Origin: Ehretia macrophylla
Lineage: Eukaryota > Streptophyta > Magnoliopsida > Boraginales > Ehretiaceae
Direction: 5' to 3'
Assembly: GCA_037974665.1 (NCBI GenBank)
Contig: CM075764.1
Span: 116,436,325-116,500,324 of the forward strand
DNA: 64,000 nucleotides
In this document: in pieces, positions 46,801 through 61,414 of the stretch
Layout of the letters: every line of letters starts with the position of its first letter
Position numbering within the stretch: position 1 is the first letter of the stretch
Notes under the pieces: model-generated
Seen by the model: the letters and a program-made list of their open reading frames with translations, nothing else
Databases searched by the model: none
What the model was told of the DNA's origin: nothing
Translations under genes and position numbers: made by a program

Positions 46801-49800
46801 CACATTTCTATTACCGAATCCCACTGCACCTTGGGCAAGACAACTTCACTTCACGCAGAGGCTAGGCCTGCAAACCGAAGGCGTGGGGCTCGTGACAAAG
46901 TATCCGTCGCTCTAGTGGCCATAACTTTTGATCCGTATGGAGTTATGCGGTGCACAGCATACCGTTGGAAAGCTCTCTGAGAGCTCTATGATGGAAGCAA
47001 CAAGCCTGGTCGGCTGCGCTTGTTTTCGGAGCCTAAAATCAAATGTTTACATCAATTTCAGGACACTTTTCTGCTTTTTCGCCATTTTTTCATCTCGGAT
47101 CGTACGTCATGAGCAGCGAAAAGGACAACAACCTAATCCATCACATTTCTATTAACGAATCCCATGGCACCTTAGGCAAGACAACTTCACTACACATAGA
47201 GGCTGGGCCTGCAAACCGAGGGCGTGGTGCTTGTGACCAGTTATCCGTCTCTCCGGTGCCCATAACTTTTGATACGTAAAAAGTTACGCATTGCACAGCA
47301 TACCGTTGGAAAGCTCTCTGAGAGCTGTACGACAGAGGCTACAAACCTGGTCGGCTGCGGCTGTTTTAGAGCCCAAAATCAAAAGTTTTCATTAGTTTTT
47401 GGACACTTTTCTTCTTTTCCACTGTTTTTCCGTCCCGGATCGTACGTCATGAGCCGCGAAAAGGATGACAACCTAATCCATCACATTTTTATTACCGAAT
47501 CCCACGGTACCTTGTACAACAAAACTTCACTTGACGTAGAGCCTGGGCCCGCAAATCGAGGGCGTAGGGCTTGTGACCAGCTATCCGTCGCTCTGGTGCC
47601 CATAACTTTTGATCCATATGGAGTTACGCGGCGCACATCATACTGTTGGAAAGCTCTCCGAGAACTCTACGACGAGGGCAGCAAGTTTGCTTGGCTGCGC
47701 CTATTTTCGGAGCCTTAAATTGAATATTTTCATATGTTTCGGAACAATTTTCTTCTTTTGTGATATTTTTCCGTCCCGGATCGTACGTCGTGAGCCGCGA
47801 AAAGAACGACAACCTAATCCATCACATTTCTATTAACGAATCCCACAGCACCTTGGGCATGACAACTTCACTTCACGTAGAGGCTGGGCCCTTAAACCGT
47901 GGGCGTGGGGCTTGTGACTAGGTATCCGTCGCTCCGGTGCCCATAACTTTTGATCCATAAGGAGTTACGCGGCGCACAACATACCGTAGGAAAGCTCTCT
48001 GAGAGTTCTACAACGGGGGAACCTAGCATGCTCTGCTGCGTCTGTTTTTGGACCCCAAAATTGAACATTTTCATAAGTTTTGGGACAATTTTCTTCTTTT
48101 GCGCTATTTTTTCATCCCAGATCATACGTCGTGAGCCGCGAAAAGGGCGACAACCAAATCCATCACATTTTTATTACCGAATCCCACGGCACCTTGGGCA
48201 AGACAACTTCACTTCACGTAGAGGTTGGGCTCGCAAATCGAGGGTGTGGGGCTTGTGACTAGGTATCTGTCGCTCCGGTGCCCATAACTTTTGATCCATA
48301 AGGTGTTACGCGGTGCATAGCATACCGTTGGAAAGCTCTCCGAAAGCTCTACGACAGGGGCACCAAGCCTGCTTGGTAGCGCCAGTTTTCAAGTCCCAAA
48401 ATTGAACATTTTCATCAGTATTGGGACACTTTTCTTCATTTACGCTGTTTTTCCGTCCTGAATCGTACGTCGTGAGCCGCGAAACGGACGACAACTTAAT
48501 CCATCACATTTCTATTACCAAATCCCACGGCACCTTGGGCAAGACAACTTCACTTCACATTGAGGCTGGGCCCGCAAATCGAGGGCGTGGGGCTTGTGAC
48601 CAGGTATCCGTCACTCCGGTATCCATAACTTTTGATCTGTAAGGTGTTACGCGGCGCACAAAATTGAACATTTTCATAAGTTTTGGGACACTTTTCTTCT
48701 TTTGCGCTCTTTTTCTGTCTTGGATCGTACGTCTTGAGCAGCGAAAAGGACGAAAAGCTAATCCATCACATTTCTATTACCGAATCCACGGTACCTTGGG
48801 CAAAACAACTTCACTTCACGTAGAGGGTGGGCCCGCAAACAAAGGGTGTGGGGCTTGTGACCAGGTATCCGTTGCTCCGGTGCCCTTAACTTTTGATCCG
48901 TAAGGAGTTATGCAGCGCACAACATACAGTTGGAAAGCTTTCTGAGAGCTCTACGACGGAGGCAACAAGCCTGGTCGGCTGCGTCTGTTTTCTAAGCCTA
49001 AAATCGAACGTTTTAATCAGTTTCGTGACACTTTTCTTCTTTTTCGCTGTTTTTCCGTCCCGGATCGTACGTCGTGAGCCGCGAAAAGGACAACAACCTA
49101 ATCTATCACATTTCTATTACTGAATCCCATGGCACCTTGGGCAAGACAACTTCACTTCACGTAGAGGCTGGGCCCGTAAACCGAGGGCGTGGGGCTTGTG
49201 ACCAGGTATTCGTCGCTCCGGTGCCCATAACTTTTGATACGTAAGGAGTTACGCGGTGCACAGCATACCGGGGGAAAGCTCTCTGAGAGCTCTACGATAA
49301 AGGCAACAAACCTGGTCAGCTGCGCCTGTTTCGAAGCCCAAAAAAGAAAGTTTTCATCAGTTTCGGGATAATTTTCCTCCTTTTCGTTGTTTTTCCGTCC
49401 CGGATCGTACGTCGTGAGCCGCAAAAAGGACGACAACCTAATCTACCACATTTCTATTACCGAATCCCACGGCACCTTGTACAAGACAACTTCACTTGAC
49501 GCAGAGGCTGGGCCTGCAAATCGAGGGCGTGGGGCTTGTGATTAGGTATCCGTCGCTCTAGTGCCCTTACTTTTGATCCGTAGAGAGTTACGCAGCGCAC
49601 AGCATACCGTTGGAAAGCTCTCCGAGAGCTCTACGAAGGAGGCAGCAAGCCTGCTTGGCTGCGCCTATCTTCGGAGTCCAAAATTGAACGTTTTCATTAG
49701 TTTTGGGACACTTTTCTTATTTTACAATCTTTTTCCGTCCCGGATCGTACGTCGTGAGCCGCGAAAAGGACAATAACCTAATCCATCACATTTCTATTAC

Positions 49801-52800
49801 CGAATCCCACTGCACCTTGGGCATGAAAACTTCACTTCACGTAGAGGCTGGACCTTTAAACCGAGGGCGTGGGGCTTATGACTAGGTATCCGTCGCTCCG
49901 GTGCCCATAACTTTTGATTCATAAGGAGTTACGCGGCGCACAACATACCGTTAGAAAGTTCTCTGAGAGTTCTACAACGGTGGCACCTACCATGCTTTGC
50001 TGCGTCTGTTTTTGGAGCCCAAAATCGAAAGTTTTCATCACTTTTGGGATACATTTCTTCTTTTGGCTATTTTTCCATTCCGGATCATACGTCGTGAGCC
50101 GCGAAAAGGATGACAACCAAATCCATCACATTTCTATTATCGAATCCCACGGTACCTTGGGCAAGACAACTTCACTTCATGTAGAGGTTGGGCCCACAAA
50201 TTGAGGGCGTAGGGCTTGTGACCAGGTATCCATCGCTCCGGTGCCTATAACTTTTGATCCGGAATGTATTATGTGGCGCACAGCCTACCGTTGGAAAGCT
50301 CTCCGAGAGCTCTACGACGGGGGCACCAAGCCTGCTCAGCAGCGCCAGTTTTCAAGTCCCAAAATTGAACATTTTCATCAGTTTCGGGACACTTTTCCTT
50401 ATCTATGCTGTTTTTTCGTCCCGGATCATATGTCGTGAGCCGCGAAAAGGACGGCTACCTAATCCATCACATTTCTATTACCGAATCCGACGGCACCTTG
50501 GGCAAGACAACTTCACTTCACGTAGAGGTTGGGCCCACAAATTGAGGGCGTGGGGCTTGTGACCAGGTATCCGTCACTCCGGTGCCCATAACTTTTGATC
50601 GTAAGGTGTTACGCGGCGCACAACATACCGTTGGAAAGCTCTATGAAAGCTCTACGACGGGGGAACCTAGCATGCTCAGCTGCTCCTATTTTCGGAGCCC
50701 AAAATCAAACATTTTCATATGTTTTGGGATACTTTTCTTCTTTTGCGCTGTTTTTTCGTCTCGGATCGTACGTCTTAAGCCGCGAAAAGGACGAAAACTT
50801 AATCCATCACATTTCTATTACCGAATCCCACGGTACCTTGGGCAAAACAACTTCACTTCACGTAGAGGCTGGGCCCGCAAACAAAGGGCGTGGGGCTTGT
50901 GACCAGGTATCCGTTGCTCCGGTGCCCTTAACTTTTGATCCGTAAGGAGTTACGCAGCGCACAGCATACAGTTGGAAAGCTCTCTGAGAGCTCTACACAT
51001 AAAGCAACAAGCCTGGTTGGCTACGCCTGTTTTCTGAGCCTAAAATCGAACGTTTTCATTAGTTTCGTGACACTTTTCTTTTAATTTCGCTGTTTTTTCG
51101 TCCTGGATCGTACGTCGTGAGCCGCAGAAAGGACGACAACCTAATCTATCACATTTCTATTACCGAATCCCACTGCACCTTGGACAAGACAACTTCACTT
51201 CACGCAAAGGCAGGTCCCGCAAACCGAGGGCGAGGGGCTCGTGACAAAGTATCCGTCGCTCTGGTGCCCATAACTTTTGATCCGTAAGGAGTTACGTGGC
51301 GCACAGCATACCGTTAGAAAGCTCTCCGACAGCTCTGCGATGGGGGCATCAAGCCTACTCGTCAGCGCCTGTTTTCTTAGCCCAAAATCAAATATTTTCA
51401 TCAGTTTTGGGAAACTTTTCTTCTTTTCCGCTATTTTTTCGTCCCGGATCGTACGTCGTGAGCCGCGAAAAGGACGACAACCTAATCCATCACATTTCTA
51501 TTATCGAATCCCACGGCACCTTGTACAAGACAACTTCACTTGACGTAGAGGCCGGGCCCGCAAATCGAGGGCATGGGGCTTGTAACTAGGTATCGGTCGC
51601 TCTGGTGCACATAACTTTTGTTCCGTATGGAGTTACGCGGCGCACAGCATACCGTTGGAAAGCTCTCTGAGAGCTCTACCATGGGGCAGCAAGCCTGCTT
51701 GGCTGCGCCTATTTTCGGTGCACAAAATTGAACTTTTTCATCTGTTTTGGGATACTTTTCTTATTTACAAATGTTTTTCCGTCCCGAATCGTACGTCGTG
51801 AGCCACGAAAAGGACGACAACCTAATACATCACATTTATATTACTGAATCCTACTACACCTTGGGCATGACAACTTATCTTCACGTATAGGCTGGGCCAG
51901 CAAACCGAGGGCGTGGGGCTTGTGACTAGGTATCCGTCGCTCTGGTGCCCATAACTTTTGATCCATAAGGAGTTACGCGGCGCACAGCAAACCGTTGGAA
52001 AGCTCTCTGAGAGTTCTACAACGGGGGCACCTAGCATGCTCTGCACCGTCTATTTTTGGAACCCAAAATCGAACATTTTCATAAGTTCTGGGACACTTTT
52101 CTTCTTTTGCGCTATTTTTCCGTCACGGATCGTACGTCGTGAGCCGCGAAAAGGACGACAACCAAATCCATCACATTTCTATTACCGAATCCCACGATAC
52201 CTTGGGCAAGACAACTTCACTTCAGGTAGAGGCTGGGCCCGCAAATCAAAGGCGTGGGGTTTGTGACCAGGTATCCGTTGCTTCGATGCCCATAACTTTT
52301 GATCCGTAAGGTGTTACGCGGCGCACAGCATACCGTTGGAAAGCTCTCTGAGAGCTCTACGACGGGGGCACCAAGCTTGCTCGGTTGCGCCTATTTTCAA
52401 GTCCCAAAATAGAACATTTTCATCAGTTTTGAGACACTTTTCTTCATTTACGCTGTTTATCCATCCCGGATCGTACGTCGTGAGCTGGAAAAAGGACGAC
52501 TACCTAATCTATCATATTTCTATTATTGAATCCCATGGCACCTTGGGCAAGACAACTTCACTTCATGTAGAGGCTGGGCCCGTAAACTGAGGGCGTAGGG
52601 CTTATGACCAGGTATCCGTCGCTCTGGTGACCATAACTTTTGATACGTAAGGAGTTACGTGGTGCATACCATACCGTTGTAAAGCTCTCTGAGAGCTCTA
52701 CGACAAAGGCAACAAACCTGGTCGACTGCGCCTATTTCAAAGCCCAAAATCGAAAGTTTTCATCAGTTTCGGGATACTTTTCTTCTTTTCCGCTGTTTTT

Positions 52801-55800
52801 CCATCACGGATCGTACGTCGTGAGCCGTGAAAAGGACGACAACCTAATCCATCACATTTCTATTACTGAATGCCACGGCACCTTGTACAAGACAACTTCA
52901 CTTGACGCAGAGGCTGGGTCCGTAAATCGAGGGCGTGGGGCTTGTGACTAGGTATCCGTCGCTTTGGTGCCCATAACTTTTGATCCGTATGGAGTTACTT
53001 GGTGCACAACATACTGTTGGAAAGCTCTCCGAGAGCTCTACGATGGGGGCAGCAAGCCTGCTTGGCTGCGACTATTTTCAGAACTCAAAATTGAACGTTT
53101 TCATCAGTTTTGGGACACTTTGATTCTTTTGCGCTACTTTTCAATTTCGTATCGTACGTTGTGAGCCTCGAAAAAGACGACAACCTAAACCATCACATTT
53201 TTATTACCAAATCCCACGGCACCTTGGGCAAGACAACTTCAATTCACGTAGAGGTTGGGCCCGTAAATCGAGAGTGTGGGGCTTGTGACCAGGTATCCGT
53301 CGCTCTAGTGCCCATAACTTTTGATCCGTAAGGTGTTACGCGGCATACAGTATACCGTTGGAAAGCTCTCTGCTAGCTCTACGACGAGGGAACCTAGCAT
53401 GCTTTACAGCGCCAGTTTTCAAGTCCCAAAATCGAACATTTTCATTAGTTTCAGGACACTTTTCTTCATTTACACTGTTTTTCCGTCCCGGATCGTACGT
53501 CGTGAGCCGCAAAAAGGACGACTACCTAATCCATCACATTTCTATTACCGAATCCCACGGCACCATGGGCAAGAAAACTTCACTTCACGTAGAGGCTGGG
53601 CCCGCAAATCGAGGGCGTGGGGCTTGTTACCAGGTATCCGTCGCTCCGGTGCCCATAACTTTTGATCCGTAAGGTGTTACGCTGCGCACAACATACCGTT
53701 GGAAAGCTCTCTAAGAGCTCTACGACAGGGGTACCTAGCATGCTCAGCTGCGCATGTTTTCGGAGCCCAAAATCGAACATTTTTATAAGTTTTGGGATAC
53801 TTTTCTTCTTTTGCGCTATTTTTTCGTCTCGGATCGTACGTCTTGAGCCGCAAAAAGATCGAAAACCTAATCCATCACATTTCTATTGCCGAATCCCATG
53901 GTACCTTGGGCAAAACAACTTCACTTCATGTGGAGGCTGGGCCCGCAAACAAAGGGCGTGGGGCTTGTGACCAGGTATCCGTTGCTCCGGTGCCCTTAAC
54001 TTTTGATCCGTAAGGAGTTACGCAGCGCACAACATACAATTGGAAAGCTCTCTAAGAGCTCTACGACGAAGGCAACAAGCCTGGTGGGCTGCGCCTGTTT
54101 TTTGAGCCTAAAATCGAACGTTTTCATCAGTTTCGTGACACTTTTCTTCTTTTTCGATGTTTTTTCGCCTCGGATCGTACGTCGTGAGCCACAAAAAGGA
54201 TGACAACCTAATCTATCACATTTCTATTACCGAATCCCACTACATCTTGGGCAAGACAACTTCACTACAGGCAGAGGCTGGGCCCGCAAACCGAGGGCGT
54301 GGGTCTCGTGTTAAAGTATCCGTCGCTCCGGTGCCCATAACTTTTGATCCGTAAGGAGTTACGCGGCGCACAGCATACCGTTGGAAAGCTCTCCGACAGC
54401 TCTGTGACGAAGGCATCAAGCCTGTTTGCATTGCCAGTTTTCTGAGCCCAAAATCAAACGTTTTCATCAGTTTTGGGACACTTTTCTTCTTTTCTGATAT
54501 TTTTCCATCCCGGATCGTACGTCGTGAGCTGCGAAAAGGACGACAACCTAATCCATCACATTTCTGTTACCGAATCCCATGGCACCTTGTACAAAACAAC
54601 TTCACTTGACGTAGAGGCTGGGCTTGCAAATCGAGGGCGTGGGGCTTGTGACTAGGTATCCGTCGCTCTGGTGCCCATAACTTTTGATCCGTATAGAGTT
54701 ACGTGAGGCACAACATACGGTTGGAAAGCCCTCTGAGAGTTCTACGACGGGGGTAGCAAGCCTGCTTTGCTGCGCCTATTTTTGGAGCACAAAATTGAAC
54801 GTTTTCATCAGTTTTGGGACACTTTTCTTATTTACCTTTGTTTTCCGTCCCGGATCGTACGTCGTGAGCTGCAAAAAGGACAACAACCTAATCCATCACA
54901 TTTCTATTACCGAATCCCGCTGTACCTTGGGCATGACAACTTCACTTCATGTAGAGGCTGGGCCTGCAAACCGAGGACGTGGGGCATGTGACTAGGTATC
55001 CGTCGCTCCGGTGCCCATAATTTTGATCCATAAGGAGTTACGTGGCGCACAACATACCGTTGGAAAGCTCTCTGAGAGTTCTACAATGGAGGCACCTAGC
55101 ATGCTCTGCTTCGTCTATTTTTGGAGCCCAAAATCGGACATTTTCATAAGTTTTGGGACACTTATCTTCTTTTGCGCTATTTTTTCATCCCGGATCGTAC
55201 GTCGTGAGCCGCAAAAAGGACGACAACCAAATCTATAACATTTCTGTTACCGAATCCCACGGCATCTTGGGTAAGACAACTTCACTTCAGGTAGAGGCTG
55301 GGCCCGCAAATCGAGGGCGTAGGGCTTGTAACCAGGTATCCGTCCCTCCGGTGCCCGTAACTTTTGTTCCGTAAGGTGTTACGCGGCGTACAACATACCG
55401 TTGGAAAACTCTCCTAGAGCTCTACGATGGGGGCACCAAGCTTGTTCAGCTGCGCCTGTTTTCAAGTCGCAAAATCGAACATTTTCATCAGTTTCAGGAC
55501 ACTTTTCTTCATTTACGCTGTTTATCCGTCCCGTATCGTACGTCGTGAGCCGCGAAAATGACGACTACCTAATCCATCACATTTCTATTACCGAATCCAA
55601 CGTCCCCTTGGGCAAGACAACTTCACTTCCCGTAGAGGCTGGGCCTGCAAATCGAGGTTGTGGGGCTTGTGACCAGGTATCCGTCGCTCCGGTGCCCAAA
55701 ACTTTTGATCCGTAAGGTGTTACGCGGCGCACAACATACCGTTGGAAAACACTCTGAGACCTCTACGATTGGGGAACCTAGCATGCTTGACTGCGCCTAT

Positions 55801-58800
55801 TTTTGGAGACCAAAATCGAATATTTTCATAAGTTTTGGCACACTTTTCTTCTTTTGCACTGTTTTTTCATCCCGGATCATATGTCTTGAGCCGCGAAAAG
55901 GACGAAAACTTGATCCATCACATTTCTATTACTGAATCCCCCGGCACCCTGGGCAAAACAACTTCACTTAACGTAGAGGCTGGGCCCGCAAACAAAGGGC
56001 GTGGGGCTTGTGACCGGGTATCTGTTGTTCCGGTGCCCTTAACTTTTGATCCGTAAGGAGTTACGCAGCGCACAACATACCGTTAGAAAGCTCTTTGAGA
56101 GCTCTACGACAGAGGCAACAAGCTTGGTCGATTGTGCCTCTTTTCGGAGCCAAATATCGAAAGTTTTCATCAATTTCGGGACACTTTTCTTCTTTTGTGC
56201 TATTTTTCCGTCCCGGATCATACGTCGTGAGCCGCGAAAAGGGCGACAACCAAATCCATCACATTTCTATTACCGAATCCCATGGCACCTTGGGCAAGAC
56301 AACTTCACTTCAGGTAGAGGTTGGGCCCGCAAATCGAGGGCGTAGGGCTTGTGACCAGGTATCCGTCGCTCCGGTGCCCATAACTTTTGATCCATAAGGT
56401 GTTACGCGGCGCATAGCATACCATTGGAAAGCTCTCCGAGAGTACTACGATCGGGGCACCAAGCCTGCTCGGCTGCGCCTGTTTTCAAGTCCCAAAATCG
56501 AACATTTTCATCAATTTTGGGACACTATTATTCATTTACGCTGTTTTTTCGTCCCGGATCATACGTCATGAGCCACGAAAAGGATGACTACCAAATCCAT
56601 CACATTTCTATTATCGAATCCCACGTCACCTTGGGCAAGACAACTTCACTTCACGTAGAGGCTGGGCCTGCAAATCGAGGTCGTGGGGCTTGTGACCAGG
56701 TATACGTCGCTCCGGTGCCCATAACTTTTGATCCATAAGGTGTTACGCAGCGCACAACAAACCGTTGGAAAGTTCTCTGAGAGCTCTACGATGGGGGAAC
56801 CTAGCATGCTCGACTGCGGCTATTTTCGCAGCCCAAAATTGAATATTTTCATAAGTTTTGGGACACTTTTCTTCTTTTGCGCTATTTTTTCGTCCCGGAT
56901 CGTACGTCTTGAGCCGCGAAAAAGACGAAAACCTAATCTATCACATTTCTATTACCGAATTCCACGGCACCATGGGCAAAACAACTTCACTTCACGTAAA
57001 GGCTGGGCCCGCAAACAAAGGGCGTGGGGCTTGTGACCAGGCATCTGTTGCTCCGGTGCCCTTAACTTTTGATCCGTAAGGAGTTACGTAGCGCAAAACA
57101 TACCGTTGGAAAGCTCTCTAAGAGCTCTACGACAGAGGCAACAAGCCTGGTCCGCTGCGCATGTTTTCGGAGCCTAATATCGAATGTTTTCATCAGTTTC
57201 GTGACATTTTTCTTCTTTTTTGCTGTTTTTCCGTCCCGGATCGTACGTCGTGAGCCGTGAAAAGGACGACAACCTAATCCATCACATTTCTGTTACCGAA
57301 TCCCACTGCATCTTGGGCAAGACAACTTCACTTCACGCAGAGGCTGGGCCAGCAAACCGAGGGCGTGGGGCTCGTGACAAAGTATCCGTTGCTCTGGTGC
57401 CCTTAACTTTTGATCCGTAAGGAGTTACGCGGTGCACAGCATACCGTTGGAAAGCTCTCTGAGAGTTCTACGAAGGAAGCAACAAGTGTGGTCGGCTGCG
57501 CCTGTTTTAAGAGCCAAAAATCGAACGTCTTCATCAGTTTCGGGATACTATTCTACTTTTTCACTGTTTTTCCGTCCCGGATCGTACGTCGTGAGCCGCA
57601 AAAAGGACGATAACCTAATCCATCACATTTCTATTACTGAATCCCACGGCACCTTGGTCAAGACAACTTTACTTCACGTAGAGGCTGGGCCCGCAAACCG
57701 AGGGCGTGGGGCTTGTGACCAGGTATCCGTCGCTCCGGTGCCAATAACTTTTGATACGTAAAAAGCTACGCGATGCACAACATACCGTTGGAAAGCTCTC
57801 TGAGAGCTCTACGACAGTGGCAACAAACCTGGTCGGCTGCGCTTGTTTCAAAGCCCAAAATCAAACGTTTTCATCAGTTTTGGGACACTTATCTTCTTTT
57901 TCGCTGTTTTTTCATCCCGGATCGTACGTCGTGAGCCGCGAAAAGGATGACAACCTAATCCATCACATTTCTATTACCGAATCCCACGGCACCTTGTACA
58001 AGACAATTTCACTTGACGTAGAGGCTGGGCCCGCAAATCGAAGGCGTAGGGCTTGTGACCAAGTATCCGTCGCACTGGTGCCCATAACTTTTGATCCGTA
58101 TAGAGTTACGCGGCGCACAACATACCATTGGAAAGCTCTCCGAGAGCTCTACGATGGGTGCAGTAAGCTTTCTTGGCTGTGCCTATTTTCGGAGCCCAAA
58201 ATTAAACATTTTCATTAGTTTTGGGACACTTTACTTTTTTTCTAATATTTTTTCGTCCCGGATCGTATATCGTGAGCCGCGAAAAGGACGACAACCTAAT
58301 CCATCACATTTCTATTACCGAATCCCACGGCACCTTGGGTATGACAACTTCACTTCACGTAGAGGCTGGGCCCTTAAACCGAGGGCGTGGGGCTTGTGAC
58401 TAGGTATCTGTCACTCCGGTGCCCATAACTTTTGATCCATAAGGAGTTACGCGGCGCACAGCATACCGTTGGAAAGCTCTCTGAGAGTTCTACAACGGGG
58501 GCACCTAGCATGCTCTGCTGCATCTGTTTTTGGAGCCCAAAAATGAACATTTTCATAAGTTATGGGACATTTTTCTTCTTTTGCGCTATTTTTCCATCCC
58601 GGATCGTATGTCGTGAGCCACGAAAAGGACGACAACCTAATCCATCACATTTCTGTTACCGAATCCCACAGCATCTTGGGCAAGACAACTTCACTTCACG
58701 TAGAGGTTGGGCCCACAAATCGAGGGCGTTGGGCTTGTGACCAGGTATCCGTCGCTCCGGTGCCCATAACTTTTGATCCGTAAGGAGTTACGCGGCACAC

Positions 58801-59915
58801 AGCATACCATTGGAAAGATCTCTGAGAGCTCTACGATGGAGGCAACAAGCCTAGTCGGCTGTACCTGTTTTAGAGCCCAAAATCGAACGTTTTCATTAGT
58901 TTCGGAGCCCAAAATTGAACATTTTTATCGGTTTCGGGACACTTTTCTTCTTTTTCTCTGTTTTTCATCCCGGATCGTACGTCATGAGCCGTGAAAAGGA
59001 CGACAACCTAATCTATCACATTTTTATTACCGAATCCCATGACACCTTGTACAAGAAAACTTCACTTGACGTAGAGGCTAGGCCCGCAAATCTAGGGCAT
59101 GGGGCTTGTGACCAAGTATCTGTCGCTCTGGTGCCTATAACTTTTGATCCGTAAAGAGTTACGCGGCGCAGAGCATACCGTTGGAAAGCTCTCTAGGAGC
59201 TCTACAATGGTGGCACCAAACATGCTCTGCTGCATCTGTTTTTGGAGACCAAAATCAAACATTTTCATAAGTTTTGGGATAATTTTCTTTTTTTGCGCCG
59301 TTTTTTCGTCCCGGATCGTACGTTGTGAGCCGCGAAAAGGATGACAACCTAATCCATCACGTTTCTATTACTGAATCCCACAGCACCTTGGGCAAGACAA
59401 CTTCACTTCACGTAGAGGCTGGGCCCGCAAATCGAGGGCGTGGGGCTTGTGACCAGGTATCTGTCGCTCTGGTGCCTATAACTTTTGATCCGTAAGGTGT
59501 TACGCGGCGCACAACATACCGTTGGAAAGCTCTCTAAGAGCTTTACAACGGGGGCACCAAGTTTGCTCGGCTACACCTGTTTTCAAGGTCCAAAATCGAA
59601 CATTTTCATCAGTTTTGGGAGACTTTTCTTCTTTTACGCTGTTTTTTCGTCCCGGATCATACGTCGTGAGCTGCGAAAAGGATGACAACCTAATCCATCG
59701 CATTTCTATTACCGAATCCTATGGCACCTTGGGCAAGACAACTTCATTTCACGTAGAGGCTGGGCCCACAAATCGAGGGCGTGGGGCTTGTGACCAGGTA
59801 TCCGTCGCTCCGGTGCCCATAACTTTTGATCCGTAAGGTGTTACGCGGCACACAACATGCCGTTGGAAAGCTCTTTGAGAGCACTACGACGGGGGTACCT
59901 AGCATGCTCTGCGGC
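43840..59915 (+). repeat. Satellite array V, largest block, irregular higher-order order
   Basis: About 47 forward monomers. By their variant words monomers fall into recurring types. The five-type run CAGCAAGCCTGCTTGG / AGCATGCTCTGCTGC / TTTTCAAGTCCCAAAATCG / CTTGAGCCGCGAAAAGGACG / CACTGCACCTTGGGC recurs complete from 45236, 47609, 49570 and 54684, with shortened or mixed runs between. Local damage: 80 bp missing in the monomer at 48632, about 15 bp missing near 45582, a 32-bp tandem duplication at 58873-58936, and a 7-bp triplication GATCGTA at 45728-45748. Short open frames throughout are by-products of the repeat. Confidence 0.96.
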
Positions 59916-61414
59916 CGTGAAGCCCGACCTCGATTTTCATGCGATACCTCATTTCCTGTGCCGTAACCTAGAATTACGTGCCTTGACCTAGGTTTAAGAG
60001 TCGTGTCTTATTTTATGTGCCTTGCATCGAATTACATGTATTCATTTAGGGTTGTGTGCATTTGCTTGGGAAGCGTGCATTCGTCTCATAGTTTGTGCCT
60101 TACCTCATAGTGCATGCCTTAAACCTAGGAAAGCATGCCTGCACGCTAATCAAGAAAGCTTCTTACTCGAAGCACTAGATTATTAACTAATCCTACAAAC
60201 TCCACTAACTAATATTAAAATGCCAAGTCAATGCACTAGAAGACAAAATTTTACCAAAAGCTGAACATTCTTATTCTTTATTCTTTATTCTTTTGCATAT
60301 TCCAAACACACAATAAAATAAAGCTCAAAACAAGACAAAAAATTCAGATTTGAGCAAGCCTTGGCCGACCATGTGAAGAGTTTTGTGCATGCTTTGCAAT
60401 TTCAAAATCAAACTTAGACAAGTTATGACACAATGCAAAAAAAAAATGAAACCAAAGCATTATTTTATAAACACCATGCTCCACATTCTCGGCCCTTGCA
60501 ATGGCATGCCAAAAAACAATTCAAACATGCTCCAAAAGATGGCAAAAAATCAGAATTTTGCAAGCCTATAGCCGACACATGCATTCAAACATCTTCAAAG
60601 CATTTTCAATTTCATTTTGTGCTTTCAAACCTTCTCTCAAGCTCTCATCTCCTCTCTCTTTCGGCCAAGGCTGCACTCTCAAGTTCCATAGCTTAAGCTC
60701 CTCTCCTAAAGCTCACCAAGACACTCAAGGACCTAGGAAGCTCAACCAAGCAAGCTAGAAGCAAGAAAAGTTGCATGCAAGCTCATAGAACACTCATTTC
60801 GGCTTAGGTATGTTTGATAGCTTCTATCTCATCTCCCTTTTGTTCTAACCACATGCACATACTAAGGACATGGTAACTCAGCTAGGAATTAAGGAAATCA
60901 AGCATTATCCCTCAACCAAACAAGGAGAGAAGACCATTTGTGCATCTTCAAGAGTTTTGAGCATCATTTGTTGTCAATAGGCTAAGGTGAGGGTTAATCC
61001 TTTTTAAAAGCTTTCAAAAACCACATGCATGCCTTCATATGTCTATTTTTACCTCTTTACTTGTGGTATGTGTGTGTACATGAGCTTTTGTAACCATGCA
61101 TGGCAAGATATTTAGCTAGAACTTGAAGATAGGTAAAATCGCGAAAATGGCAAATTTTTGACTTGTTAGAATGAAGTGTATTTTGCCTAGTAAATGATGT
61201 TGAAAACACATGAAAATTGGTAGGTGACTAGTTTTGCCAGTTCTGAGAATTTTTCATAGAAATAGATCAAGGCCAATTTTGACTCTAAGATCTTCAAAAT
61301 GGCAAAACATCGAAGGGTGTCTAAATCTAGAAAATCTTAGAAAATGAAGCAGGTTTTTGGCAGTTCACTGTCCTCGTAGAACAAAACAATTTTGATCTAG
61401 TAAATGATATCCAA
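59916..61414 (+). mobile_element. LTR piece, long subfamily, cut by a nested LTR
   Basis: It begins CGTGAAGCCCGACCTCG, a changed TGTGAGG start, directly after satellite AGCATGCTCTGCGGC. The text follows the 38876 LTR (AATCGCG ... TTTTTGACTTG ... CTGTCCT) up to TAAATGATATCCAA, the middle of an LTR. There a new TGTGAGG begins at 61415. The rest of this LTR is presumably right of the window. Open frames at 60383-60758 lie in its non-coding part. Confidence 0.88.

Noticed and set aside
43840..59915. CRISPR array or ribosomal spacer as explanation of the tandem repeats
   Set aside because: Monomers are 341 bp, head to tail and without unique spacers. No rRNA gene sequence or RNA polymerase I promoter-like block is near.
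60383..60758. Overlapping 62-87-codon frames
   Set aside because: They lie in three frames of an LTR piece and match its A-rich and CT-rich non-coding text seen in other LTRs.
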